NCBI GenBank assembly: GCA_951640165.1
Contig: OX621249.1
Coordinates: 6,561,001-6,625,000 of the forward strand
Source of the DNA: Pseudoips prasinana
Taxonomy: Eukaryota > Arthropoda > Insecta > Lepidoptera > Nolidae
Reading direction: 5' to 3'
DNA: 64,000 nucleotides
Positions 30,365-41,310 of this stretch are shown here, one piece after another. The position numbers and the translations under genes were made by a program. Every line of letters begins with the position of its first letter. Positions within the stretch are counted from its first letter, which is position 1. Under the pieces are notes generated by a model, which saw only the letters and a list, made by a program, of their open reading frames with translations, ran no database searches and was not told the origin of the DNA.

Positions 30365-31673
30365 TGAATGTGACGGATTGGAGATACTACTTACAAAGAG
30401 GCCGTTACAATTTTGAAAAATCACCTACAACCGAAACCTGCGGTCATGGCGGAACGGGATCGGTTCAGACAAAGAAGACAGAAAGACGACGAAAGGGTAA
30501 CACAATATCTGACCGAGTTAAAGAAACTCTCCAAAACTTGTGTTTGGTGCAAATTTGGAAGAGAATTTGCGTGACCAGTTCGTATGCGGGGTGAAGAGTG
30601 ACGTCATCAGACAGAGGTTGTTTGCGGAAGACAATTTGACGTACACAGGAGCAGTTAAATTGACAGTTGGGCTGGAGGCGGCCGAGCGGGATGCGGCAGT
30701 CGTGGAACAGAAAGCGACGGCGGAGACATCGGCAATCGTGAACACGTTGCGGGGAAAGCGTGGGCGCGGTCATTTTGCTGACCACGGACGCGCGGCGCGG
30801 GACACCTAGAAGGGTGCCGGGGGCTGCACGGAGTGCGGCTGGCGCGGACACAGTACACACAACAGTGGCAGAGGGAAGAGACGCGGAGTGAACCACGTGG
30901 ATGCCACCACGAGCGACCATCCGAGCGTAGGAGCGGAAGACTCCAGTTTGGACGAGCTTGAGGAAGACTTCATCAACTATGTTTGAGCGGCTACAACCCG
31001 GTGAGTTTATCATTACGGATTGATGATAAAACATTAAAAATGGAGCTAGACACAGGCTCGGCAATTTCAGGTATCCGTAAGAAAACATATGACAAACTTT
31101 GTAATAATAGAGTAAAACCATTTAATTTGGTGTTAAAATTTTATGATGGTAGCAATATAAGACCACTAGGGGTTATTAGACCGAAAGTTCAATACAAAGA
31201 TAAAATAAAATATCGAGAACTGTTTGTGATAAATGGGGGTACAACTTCCTTACTGGGCAATGGTTAATAGAATTGGTTATTAAAATACCTCCATTTCAAC
31301 AAGAGATTTACCATAGTGTACACAAAATGTCTGATTCTGTCGATTGTTTGTTGAACAGGTATAAATAATTGTTCAGCGAGGGACTGGGGCGGTACACGGG
31401 CGGCAAGGCAACGTTCCGGTTGCGGGAGAAAAAAGCTTTTAAGCAAAAAGGAAACATTACTTTATTTTTAAATACTTTCCTTCTGCATTACCGTAATACG
31501 GAGCACTGCTCAACAGGGGAAAGTCCAGCCACATTGATGCTAGGTAGGAATTTACGTACCAAATTAGATACATTAAAACCAAATATAGAAAATATAGTTA
31601 GGAAGGCTCAGGAACGACAACAGAAAATAGGAACGGACGTCAAACGTTCTTTAGAGATAGGAGAGGAAGTATG
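30365..31673 (+). pseudogene. gypsy relic: gag, protease and a deleted pol
   Basis: Gag: NLEENLRDQFVCGVKSDVIR and LTVGLEAAERDAAVVE match the gag at 34836-35687. Protease: MELDTGSAISGIRKK keeps the DTG site, then FYDGSNIRPLGVIRPKV. At about 31430 the start of RT (GLGRYTGGKATFRLRE) is joined directly to the end of integrase (NTFLLHYRNTEHCSTGESPA, GRNLRTKLD), so nearly all of RT, RNase H and integrase has been lost. Several frameshifts separate the parts. Non-autonomous and dead. Confidence 0.75.
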
Positions 31674-31793
31674 TGTGGTGTAACTACGGGAGAACACAAT
31701 GACACACAAGTTGACAGCTTAGCGGTTTATTCCGGACTGACCATCCGTCCAAGACCTACCTTACATGTTTATTATAGAAGTACCTACACTACA
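31674..31793 (-). repeat. 3' LTR (120 bp)
   Basis: Direct copy of 35750-35869, differing at about 31773 (ACATG versus ATATG). Outer flank GTATG. Confidence 0.9.
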
Positions 31794-31909
31794 TCCCTCC
31801 ACCACTAATCCATAATCATAGATAATTATTTACAAAAACCAACTTAACACTACTGTACAACATTTCCTTAACCTAGTCATTAATTCTTAAGTAATTATAA
31901 GTTAACTAA

Positions 31910-33673
31910 CTAAAACTTATAATTAACATCTTTTTCGATTCTACATTTCCTAACAGGACGACCCTGGGGCGGTACAGATGCAGGCGGGGGCGATCTAATT
32001 AATTCCTTACTGCCACAATCAGGACTCTCCTGAACTTGAGTGGGCGATGGATTGACACCATCCTGCAGCGGCGCCAGTCGACCCTCCGACCGCTCCGACG
32101 AGGCCCGCTGTGGAGTCGTCTCGAGTCCACTAGACTCCGACGGATACGTAGAACCTGTGGGGATTACAAGCGAACTTCTTGTCCTACGTCTTAGTTGATC
32201 GATGTGCCTATGTACTGTGTTACCCTTGCTATCTAGAACATCAAAGTCACTAGGCCCTGCCGAACTAACTATTGAATCCGGTACCCATTTCTCCCCTCTT
32301 AGATATTGACGATACCAAACATCTTCACCTATGTTCACACTTCGTTCCACCCCTCCTGTACCCTCGACCTGGCGTTGTTGTGCTTGTTGAACTTTATTTT
32401 CCGTGTCTGGCTTTAAAACATCCAGGGGCTGGACTCACTCCAGTAGTGCAGTGATCGGTATTTCTATAATATAATAAAAATGTATTCAATGCCCTTCCTA
32501 CATCCTTATTCTCCAAATTTGCTTTTTTTATAACTCTTTTAAGGGCCTTGACCGCATTTTCTGCAGCTCCGTTCGAGGAAGGGTGGTATGGTGCTGTAAA
32601 TATATGCTTAATACCATCCCCTTGCACAAACTTTGCAAATTAACCACTAGTAAACGGTGGGCCATTATCAGTAACGATTTGCCTAGGAATACCCCACCTA
32701 CTCCATAACTCACTCAACTTAGCAATCGTGTAACTTGCAGCCGTACTAGGGACTTGGAACACCTCCAGCCACTTGGATGTTGCATCAATGGCTACCAGAT
32801 ATATCTTCCCGAAAATAGGTCCCATAAAATCCAAGTGCAACCGAGACCACGGTCTCGTGGGCCAGGGCCACGGGCGCAGCGCGGCGCGCGGCGGCGCGTC
32901 TGCTTGCTCGGCGCACACGGCACACGCGCGACACTCGCGCTCCACCGCCTCATCGACGCCGGGCCACCACACATAACTACGCGCTATTGCCTTAGATTTT
33001 ACGATACGTGAATCATTTTTAAAACGTTTCCACGACACACCTCCGGAACCACCACCCTGTGACCCCACATGATACAACCTAACTCTTCGTATAGTTCGGT
33101 TTTCCTATTTAAATACGGCTGTAAGTTATCTATATCACATTTGTCCGGCCAACCGTCCCGAATATAGTTTAACACTCTGCCCAAAAGCGGGTCCTTACTC
33201 GTTTGCTTTTTAATTTCCCCATACTCCAATAACAACCCATCCTGTGCAAAATGTAGGTATGTCTGTTCGGGAATAGATTCTTCACTCCTACACTGTACGC
33301 TATTGCTCTCTGGTAACCGTGATAACCCGTCTGCGCAATTTTCATTGGTACGAATATACTCGATATCATAATTATATGCGGACAGTATGATAGCCCAGCG
33401 TTGCATTCTACTCGCTGTCATAGCCGGTACCCCAGCATACGGACCCAGAATGGAAACTAAAGGTTTATGGTCCGTACGTAAAATTATCTTCCTACCGTAA
33501 ATATATTGGTGAAATTTCCGCATACAAAATATAATCGCAAGCGCCTCTCGATGGATTTGTGAGTAATTTTTCTCCGCGGTTGTGAGTGCACGTGACGCAT
33601 AGGCCACCGGTCGCTCGCCCGACGGTCCCGGCTGCCTTTTTAATACGTAAAAAGGCGCGCTTGCAATTATCAT
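31910..33673 (-). pseudogene. gypsy RNase H and integrase
   Basis: RNase H (33673-33000): FYVLKRQPGPSGERPVAYAS, HREALAIIFCMRKFHQYIYG, RTDHKPLVSILGP, NCADGLSRLP. After a shift the integrase begins with a zinc segment (CRACAVCAEQAD), then HLDFMGPIFG (Asp) and IVTDNGPPFTSG (Asp). TAA at 32640 interrupts it in frame. YHPSSNGAAENAVKAL (Glu) follows to 32394, and the C-terminal part (GEDVWYRQYLRGEKWVPDSI, VHRHIDQLRRR) runs from 32350 to 31910 in another frame. The product could not be made as one protein. It would process and insert cDNA. Confidence 0.8.
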
Positions 33674-34674
33674 TCCAGTCCCAGTCCACTCCCTTGCGTA
33701 ACAAGTTGTGTAATGGGGATAACAACGTGCTATAATTATTAATAAATTTTGAAAAGAAGTTTACCATTCCTATAAAAGAGCGTAACTCACTAATATTTTC
33801 TGGTGTCTTTATTTTATTAATAGCTTCAATTTTTGACTTATCCGGTTTGATACCCTCTCTTGAAACTACATAGCCCAAATACTTAATCTCATCCACTAGA
33901 AAGACACACTTTTCTTTTTTTAACTTAAACCCATTTTCAGATAAACGCTGAAATACTAACTCCAGCGCTTGCAAGTGTTCTTTTTCGGTTTTCCCGGCAA
34001 TACAAACGTCATCCAAAAATACTTGGACATTTGGTATATTTCCTAATAAATTCGCCATTATACGCTGAAAAATACCTACACTTGACGAGAGTCCATAAAC
34101 CAACCTATTATAGCGTAAACCCACGATGAGTGTTTATCACCGTATACATTTTGGAGCTATCTAGCTCAATCTGATTGTAAGCTTGAGACAAGTCTAATTT
34201 ACTAAAAAATTGGGCTCCGTTTAAGCCCACCAATATATCTTCAATCTTAGGCAAGGGATACCTATCGATCAACAAGACAGGGTTAAGAGTCGCTTTATAA
34301 TCCGCACAAATCCGCAACGTACCGTCTGCCTTAGTAACAGGCACAAGCGGCGAGGCCCAGTCCGAGCAGTCGACGGGCTCGACGACACCGCTACGCAGCA
34401 TGTCGTCGACTTCCCTATCGACACGCTCACGCAACGCGTACAGCACCGGCCGCGCGCGGTGGAACACGGGAGTCACCCCGTCCCGCACTCGCAACGTCGC
34501 CTTCCCGCCCGTGTACCGCCCCAGCCCGCCGTCGAATAGCTGCTTATACCTGTCGACAATATGTTGAATACTTTTATTTGGTTTTAAACAATTCAAACTG
34601 CTTGTTTGTTCCTTCAAGAACCTAGGCACCCTTATATCTAGCTCTGATAACCAATGTCTACCTAACAGTACCAT
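33492..34674 (-). pseudogene. gypsy reverse transcriptase
   Basis: The minus-strand frame 34674-34108 contains RARPVLYALRERVDREVD, VEPVDCSDWASPLVPVTKAD, CADYKATLNP and FFSKLDLSQAYNQIELD. A shift near 34115 leads to 34124-33492 with GLRYNRLVYGLSSSVGIFQR, the catalytic FLDD (QVFLDDVCIAG) and FLVDEIKYLGYVVSREGIKP. Between about 34110 and 34124 the two frames overlap, so one indel separates palm and fingers. A second shift follows near 33660 where RNase H begins. The RT would copy the element's RNA. It is otherwise well preserved. Confidence 0.8.
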
Positions 34675-35687
34675 TTTTTATTACAAACAATTCCAAAACT
34701 TTTTCTTGTTCCAAGTATCGAACCCGGGGCCGAATAATTCCTACTGGTTTTATTTTAGTACCGTCGTAAAACTTTATAATAGTATCGTCAGTTTCAATGT
34801 CTAATTGCGAAAAGTGCCGCTCGTAAGTCTCATTATTAATACACGAGATAACCGTGAAAATGTCTCCCTCGCGACGGCTGGCCGTCGTATTCTGGACACA
34901 CTCGACGCAAATGTCCCGTGCGCTGGCATCTACTGCACGTAAAATCCCGGAAGCGACAGCTTGCATAACCGTGTGTAGTCGCTCCGCAAGCCGTGCAATT
35001 CGTTGACTTAGATGAGCGGTGCGCACTAGCTAGGCGCCCCCTTGTACTTGCCGGGCTTGCTCCGGCTGCTCGGGCCGTGCCGCGGCCTCGCATCCATCCA
35101 CCGGCGCCCCCGCCGCGACTCACTCCCGGTGCGATCTTATGTACCGCACACGTCTCCCCCGAAGCATCTTCTACAACCGCCGCGTCCCTCTCCGCCGCTT
35201 CTAATGAGGTGGCTAACGTCACGGCCTTCACAAAAGTTACCGAGTCATCCTCCGCAAACAGACGTTGCCTGATGACGTCGCTCTTGAGTCCGCAAATAAA
35301 TTGGTCGCGCAAGTTTTCGTTTAGATTTGCCGCGAACTTGCAATTCTTAGCTAACTTTTTTAGCTCCGCGACGTAGGTAGCTATACCTTCCCCCGCTGCT
35401 TGCCTCTTTTGCCTAAAGCGATAACGCTCCGCTAACGAAGATGGCGTCGGCTGTAAATGCTGACGCATGACGCCGTCCACTTCACTGAATGTTAATTCCG
35501 ACGGCTTTTTCGGACTCGTAAGGTTCGCGAGAAGTTCATATGCTTCGTCCCCCATAGTAGCAATGAGAGTAGGCAACTTTAAATCATCCGACACTGTGTT
35601 CACTTTAAAATACATGTCCATCCTGTCAATATACAACGACCACTGTCCCGTTTTCACGTCGAATTCACGTAATCGACCGATCGACAT
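34658..35687 (-). pseudogene. gypsy gag and protease, protease active site missing
   Basis: Gag begins MSIGRLREFDVKTGQWSLYI at 35687 and has YRFRQKRQAAGEGIATYVAE, NLNENLRDQFICGLKSDVIR and two knuckle-like Cys/His clusters (CTACGATTHGYASC, CSRCQRTGHLRRVC). It stays open to 34836. An overlapping frame (35026-34658) carries the protease: NNETYERHFSQLDI is followed directly by ETDDTIIKFYDGTKIKPVGI. In the relative at 30983 a DTG motif and about 20 further residues lie between these two blocks, so the catalytic segment appears to be deleted here. The deletion would prevent polyprotein maturation. Confidence 0.75.
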
Positions 35688-35749
35688 TGCGATTGCTGCA
35701 CAATACTTTTTTCTCGTTACGAAATAACAGTTTTAATCCTCGTCGCCAC

Positions 35750-35869
35750 TGTGGTGTAACTACGGGAGAACACAATGACACACAAGTTGACAGCTTAGCG
35801 GTTTATTCCGGACTGACCATCCGTCCAAGACCTACCTTATATGTTTATTATAGAAGTACCTACACTACA
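35750..35869 (-). repeat. 5' LTR (120 bp)
   Basis: Direct copy of 31674-31793. Inner side next to the primer-binding-like site, outer side next to the GTATG duplication. Confidence 0.9.
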
Positions 35870-36320
35870 GTATGGATGAGACAATATAGGGGAAACGAAA
35901 AATGGAGTCCGGGGCAGGTAGTAGATAAAATGGGTACTATAGATTATAAAGTTATGGACTGTTGAGGCAAAGAAGGTCATAGACACATTGACCAGTTAAG
36001 ACAGCGATCGCGAAGCTCATTGATTTGTCCGACTAGCACATCAAGAGAACTCGGGATTATCGCGAGAGGACGAAGCCAGCGTCAGTCCCCGGAGAGACTA
36101 AGAGCCCTAGGAGCGTGAGGGAGTCCAGTCCGTTTCGAACCGCGACTACCGTTGAGTTGCCGTCTACATCCACTTCTGGATCAGTTCCTCTCAGTAATGT
36201 ACCCAGTCTTGAGGAGCGGGTGATAGTTTCCCAATCCAAAGATGTTGTTCCAGAGGTGGTCCGGCCCCGTCCTGTACGGGCGTGTCGCTTAAAAAGACCG
36301 CCATATTGTGATAGCTAAAT
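35870..36320 (+). pseudogene. gypsy relic: C-terminal end of integrase
   Basis: WMRQYRGNEKWSPGQVVDKM and RHIDQLRQRSRS, then RPVRACRLKRP before a stop near 36318. It is the direct continuation of the frame that ends ...GEEVCV at 31673, and carries a stop (TGA near 35962). This is the 3' coding end of the host relic on the far side of the 31674-35869 insertion. Confidence 0.7.
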
Positions 36321-36699
36321 ATTTAGTACTTATTCACTTATTTTTGATTATACTAGTAGCTATTGAAGACTAATTTCCTATCTCATTTATGTTTGTAGAA
36401 CTTTGTAAACAGTTGCAAGATCTTGTTTATTATAGTTTTATATAATCTTATATAAGTTTATTATAGTTTTATATAATTTAGGATATGCATTATTTAAGGT
36501 GGAGGATTGTAATATATTTGGGTTTAGCCACATAAGAAATTAGTAAATCATTGTGACCGTCAGTTCGCAATATACGCTTGCTACAAGTTGATGTCTCTGT
36601 ATTATTTACTCCTGACACTTCATTGTCGATTAGGCGCTTGTTACGACAGTCTACTACCAAGTCTTAAAATGAAATAAAATCTAGTAAGATAGTACTCGT

Positions 36700-38750
36700 T
36701 TTCAAGGCAGGTTGTACTGAGAATGCCACAAATTACAGACCTATCTCAATCCTTCCAGCTTTAAGTAAAATATTTGAAAAGCTCATGCTTAGCCAAATGT
36801 TGTCACACTTTAACTTGAATGGGATATTGCATAACAAGCAGTTTGGTTTTACAAGGGGCCGCTAGACGAGGCTTGGGAGGGGTCACAGGATGCGCTAGGA
36901 GTTTTCTGTGATCTCTCCAAGGCTTTCGATTGCGTTGATCACCGTACACTCGTTGTAAAACTGCAGTACTATGGCATATCTGGTACGTCTCTTGATCTTG
37001 TAGTGTCCTATTTATCGGGTCGAGAACAGATGGTTTCGATAGACGGTATCATTTCGGCACGTCATCCTGTGAAAACGGGGGTGTCCCAGGGATCTATCCT
37101 GGGCCCATTTTTATTTCTAGTATATATTAATGATCTCCCTTATCTGGTGGAGAAATTATCAGACATAGTTTTGTTCGCTGATGATACGTCGCTTATATTT
37201 AAAGTAAATAGGAAGGACAAAGATCTTATTGAACAGAATAAAACACTCGGTCTTATATCAAAATGGTTTTCAGCAAATAACCTCTTATTAAATGCAGGGA
37301 AAACAAAATGTATCAAATTCTCATTACCAAATGCGAGACAGGTTATACCAGCAGTTGCATTAAATGAGGAAATTTTAGATTTAGTTCCGTCGACCGTATT
37401 TCTGGGATTGACACTAGACGCAAAATTGCAATGGGCTCCTCAGATTGAAAAGCTGGCAGCTAAATTGAGTTCGGCTTCCTATGCCGTTTGGAAAATACGA
37501 CAATTGTCAGATGAACAAACTGCCAGATTGGTATATTTCGCGTACTTCCATAGTATTATGTCCTATGGCATTCTGCTGTGGGGTTCGGCAGCTGACATAA
37601 GTACTATTTTCATTTTACAAAAAAGAGCAGTCAGAGCCATTTATGGGTTAGGTAGTTGCGAATCTTTGCGAACTTTGTTTAAAGAAGTAAATATACTAAC
37701 GGTGCCATCTGAGTATATATATCAGAATATATTGTATGTAAGAAAAAATATTAATAACTATAGAAAAAAAAGTGAACTGCATAACATTAATACCAGTAAT
37801 AAAGACAAACTTGCAATACCAGGCTTTAGAGTCAGCAAAACAAATATTTCATTTTAGGAAATTGTGTTAGGTTTTATAACAAGCTTCCTACTCATATTAC
37901 TGATCTGCCTGGCACAAGTTTCAAGACACATATTAAACGTGTACTTATAGCTAGGGGTTATTATACCACTAAAGAGTACATCGATGACAAAGACGCCTGG
38001 CCCTCACCACCTACCTGCACAGTGTTCGCTGGAGATCTTGTAGCCATATAGACATGACTAACTTGTTGAGTTGTGTGAACTATCTGTGACTATCTGAAAT
38101 ATGATTGCAAATATATACTAAATTTTAAATTTAGTAACTCTGTCTCAAAATGAATAATGTTAGTGTTTCGATGTTTTTCTTTTGTTTCCTAAATATAATC
38201 TAAATTAATATACATTCAGACAACCGATCGAGCAGATATTGTGTTTGCCTACTAAATAATTACTTTAAGTGGACCAAATCCCGTGTTCATGCCCGCTTGA
38301 GTATGTTTCGCCGGACCGTCTCAACTGGGCCGTGTTGAAACCGGTAGTAGATGAACCTGCTGAGTTTGTTTCGCTGGGTCTTCTCAGTTGGGGTGCATTG
38401 GATCCGGTCGTAGCATTAAAGCGCGACCGTCGTTTTAAACACAAGGTCCGTTATAATAATAATACTGAATTCATACCTTAATATAGACAGAACCATTCAG
38501 ACAATATGTAGTAAAATATAAATTTCAATACATAATATTATAAACTTCAACTAAACATAATCTCCTTGACAATAACTTAATACAAGCTAGCTAAATGTCA
38601 CTACCATTCTAAAATAAATTGTATAAATGTTTTAACATTCCGTGTACCTAAATATATGTAATATGTAACTAGAAATAATAAATGTGTTACTACAAACATG
38701 TTCTGACTATTTACAAGCGCTTTTTTAAAGTCTACGTGAATTAACATCTT
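36700..38750 (+). mobile_element. non-LTR retrotransposon copy 1 (5' truncated)
   Basis: RT begins near 36700 (FKAGCTENATNYRPISILPA), is broken around 36860-37000 by a deletion after FGFTRGR, and then is open at 37003-37857: QGSILGPFLFLVYINDLPYL, LFADDTSLIF (catalytic), FLGLTLDAKLQWAPQIEKLA, YFAYFHSIMSYGILLWGSAA. A shift at 37857 leads to the C-terminus FYNKLPTHITDLPG and a stop near 38051. The 3' untranslated part runs to an ATTTT-rich end near 38750. The same family, inverted, lies at 45500-49890. Confidence 0.85.
37003..38051 (+). pseudogene. non-LTR reverse transcriptase (CR1/Jockey-like), copy 1
   Basis: The open part of copy 1 (MSYLSGREQMVSIDGIISAR to KTNISF, 37003-37857) covers RT blocks 4 to 7 and the thumb. 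The catalytic pair is in FADD. One frameshift at about 37857 separates the last ~60 codons, which end ...FAGDLVAI at 38051. The upstream blocks (36700-37000) are frameshifted and partly deleted. Copy 2 lacks the same deletion, so the defects are private to this copy. The clade is placed in the CR1/Jockey group from block spacing only. Confidence 0.8.
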
Positions 38751-38766
38751 TTTTATTTATTTTATT

Positions 38767-39330
38767 TTATTTTACCCCAATAATGGCTTTGGTGACGTCA
38801 GCAACTACGAATTTCCAGGAGTATGCGCGGCGTCGGCCTAGGTCCAGTCCCATATTATGGGCTCCGTATATAGCGATTGGTGTTCCATTCGCTGCGAAAA
38901 CGCTAAAATCTGTGGTACGTGGCCGCCATTGTTTGAGGGCAGCGCGGGGAAAAACGCAGATGTCGCTTCCTGTGTCGACAAAAAATTGCATCTTCGTTCG
39001 TCTGTCTGTTATAAACAAGCGACCAATTTTTGGGCTTTGGCAATCATGTGTCGCTACTGATGATTGCCCCCGACTTTTCCCGACCCCGTTTCATAATCAC
39101 AGGGCGGAGACAAAGCACGGAGATGCCTAAACATCTGCTTTGTCTCCGTAGCTGTGATGAAAAATACTTGTGGGGTATCTTCTGTAGTTTGACTGGGAAC
39201 GCTTCTTGCTTCTTCCACGTTCTCGGCCTCTATCTCTCGACCGGGATCTGGAATCTCTTGCTGAGAGGGCTTGCACTTGGCGGCTAAGCTCGGCAATTTC
39301 ATTAGTAAATTTTTTGACTAGTAAATTCGT
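38767..39330 (-). pseudogene. Ty3/gypsy (mag-like) gag end and protease start
   Basis: Minus-strand gag end (39330-39127): KKFTNEIAELSRQVQALSAR, an Arg/Ser-rich run and FHHSYGDKADV (degenerate knuckle). A shifted frame carries ICVFPRAALKQWRPRT with the retropepsin site FFVDTGSD to 38767. Only about 190 codons remain. It abuts copy 1 of the non-LTR family on the left and a Dong-like fragment on the right. Confidence 0.75.
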
Positions 39331-40574
39331 ATGGTGTGACGTATGGGCGCTGACCAAATATTTTTCGAAAATGAGGACATTTCATCCATATTTGGTAAAC
39401 AACCATCAGTCACACTACTGGAAGTTCCCTCCCACCTTCGATACACTTATCTTTGGTCACTTTGGAACGATCGATTTTGGTGAAACCTTTCCGCCCGTTC
39501 CTTGTACCGCTGTATACGGTTAGCCCACGCAGAAACTTTCTGCTTCAGGTAGTCTATGCGTTCCGTGACACAGACAGTATAACCACGCGGTATTGTACCT
39601 GTACCGGCGAATGCCTGTGTCACATAACGCATAACTCTCGGGCGATTATTTCCCGACCTGAAGCAGATCAGCTTGCCGATGGTCACCCTAGCTGCTGAGA
39701 TACGTCGCTCGATTCTTTCTTGCCATGCTGGTTTGATGGCGGTGGGTCGTGTGGACTTGTTGGGTCCTGGAAACCCAACATGGGCTTACGGCACGCCGCG
39801 ACTGCTGCACAGTAAAGAATCGAGTGCGTATCCGCAAGATTTAGGCTAGATCCAAAATATGGTTCTAGCATGCAATCTAGAGCGACCCCTAGCGCCATAT
39901 TACGTTTGTGCGTGGGATAACGTGGTAACTGCGGTCTATCACAGACGGATATATCCCTATATTCCAAAATCGCACTTTCCAAAGCCCTCCTCAAAATCCA
40001 CCGCCTCGGGCCCCGGATCCGCCTGCGCCGATAGCAAATTAGGCGGCGGAGCGGATACATTATTCCGATCGGCGGTAGACGTGGAGATGACAGCCTCTGC
40101 TCGCAGCCGATCAAGTGTAGATCCATCCAGCATGTGGTTCCGCTGGATGACCCGCACCTGATCGGATAACCGTTGCTCCGAAACGGTCAGATCTGGTTTA
40201 AGGGCCTGAAACAATAGCAACATACGGGAACGGTAAGCGGTGAGATTGGTTCCCCCCTCTGTCGCCCCATAGTACGCTTGCATGACATTCTCATTATTAA
40301 ATTTTGTCCATCACATGCGGCGCAATAAACCACCGGTAGCGGGGATCCCAGTCGAGTCTTCAACCCGACGTACTCCCAAGCCGGCCGGAGGTCGTCCCCG
40401 CCGCCGTACAGGTGGTAGCGACGACGGCGGAGAAAGGAACTCGTCGCCCGAGCTCGACGCTACTGCGGAGGTCGATGGGGCGGAGACTGCAGGTACCGAC
40501 GACTGCGAGGCGGAGCTGGGTAACGAGTCCGAAGGTGGTAGGCGTGCGTTATTTTTCCTTGATCTTGTTATCAT
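39330..40574 (-). pseudogene. N-terminal half of a Dong/R4-like retrotransposon protein
   Basis: Begins MITRSRKNNARLPPSD at 40574 with a Ser/Pro-rich, then basic leader (PVRRRGRPPAG). It continues with AYYGATEGGTNLTAYRSRML, PDLTVSEQRLSDQVRVIQRN, a linker, and WANRIQRYKERAERFHQNRS. After a stop at 39447 it reads VYRRWEGTSSS...DEMSSFSKNIWSAP, which aligns with the start of the Dong RT frame at 10369 (YIYRNWEQ, MISTFWRSIWSVP). This is the region in front of the RT that the 7.9-10.4 kb Dong copy lacks. Shifts occur near 39690 and 39960. ATT repeats at 40862-40878 lie about 290 bp upstream of the ATG, as expected at the 5' end of a Dong insertion. Confidence 0.65.
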
Positions 40575-40861
40575 AAGAAGTCCGTGTATATTTTGTTACG
40601 TTTTTCATGGGACTTGACATTTGCTGTCAAATCCCTAATAGCAAAGAATATTTTTGCATTGTCTTAATATTTAATTTTCTTATTATTGTGAACTTGGATT
40701 TGAACTGTATTTTGAATAACATTTAAAAAAACAGACTATTTATAGCAAAATGTGGATTAAATTCAATGATAATTGATTTTTATTGTTTATTTTTGGAAGA
40801 CACGGACATGTCTTATTGAGTGTTGCCAAGGTAGAACAGGGGGGGAGGGGGTTGGGGTTGC

Positions 40862-40878
40862 TATATTATTATTATTAA
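40862..40878. repeat. ATT (TAA) microsatellite at the presumed 5' border of the second Dong copy
   Basis: TATTATTATTATTAAAT on the plus strand is TAA repeats in the element's orientation, the same border type seen at 10376-10396. Confidence 0.7.
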
Positions 40879-41310
40879 ATAAAGTGTCACAAAAGTTCAT
40901 TGCAGTTTTTGCTCCTGCAAGAGTCGCTACTTGCGCTACCTTTGTAAGGTATAAAAGGGTTAATACGGGGTGAAGTGAATTTAGGTCATATTTTCTTCAC
41001 CGATTGGCCTGTGTTGATGCTGCACAAGGAGATCACCGACGGACTTGGATCGAGCTGAGGACCATCTATTAAACATCGGAGAAAGTTCACCATGGCGGCC
41101 AACAAGATGATTATCGCTGGCGACGTACATTGGATTGCTGCGTGTACCGCTGAGGAAGAAGTCTCGGCCGAAGCCAACGAGAAACCGCCAATCTAGTTCT
41201 CCGCACGGACGACTGCGCCAGAGGGCGCCACCTGATACTTGTGGATCGTCGCGGAGGTGTACACCCCCCAATAAACAGCCCTTTTTAGGGATAGAATAAC
41301 AGGTCCACGG

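Larger units (their letters stand above)
31674..35869 (-). mobile_element. Ty3/gypsy LTR retrotransposon with 120-bp LTRs and GTATG duplication
   Basis: 120-bp direct repeats at 31674-31793 and 35750-35869 (TGTGGTGTAAC...CTACACTACA) seem to differ at one base. Target duplication GTATG at 31669-31673 and 35870-35874. A polypurine tract (GTGGTGGAGGGA on the coding strand) lies next to the low-end LTR, and a primer-binding-like TGGCGACGAGGAT next to the high-end LTR. It lies in the opposite orientation to the relative it interrupts. Near-identical LTRs indicate a young insertion, although coding lesions are present. Confidence 0.9.
30365..36690 (+). mobile_element. decayed Ty3/gypsy relic, host of an opposite-strand relative
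   Basis: Plus-strand gag (30365-30810), protease (30983-31267) and a fused RT-start/integrase-end frame (31369-31673) are continued at 35870-36320 after the inserted element 31674-35869. A polypurine-like AAGGTGGAGGA near 36500 followed by TGTAATATATTTGGG may mark the start of its 3' LTR (about 36510-36690). No left LTR was found. Confidence 0.65.

Noticed and set aside
32754..33011. Plus-strand Arg/Ala-rich frames opposite the gypsy integrase
   Set aside because: Antisense shadows of a GC-rich part of the integrase gene.
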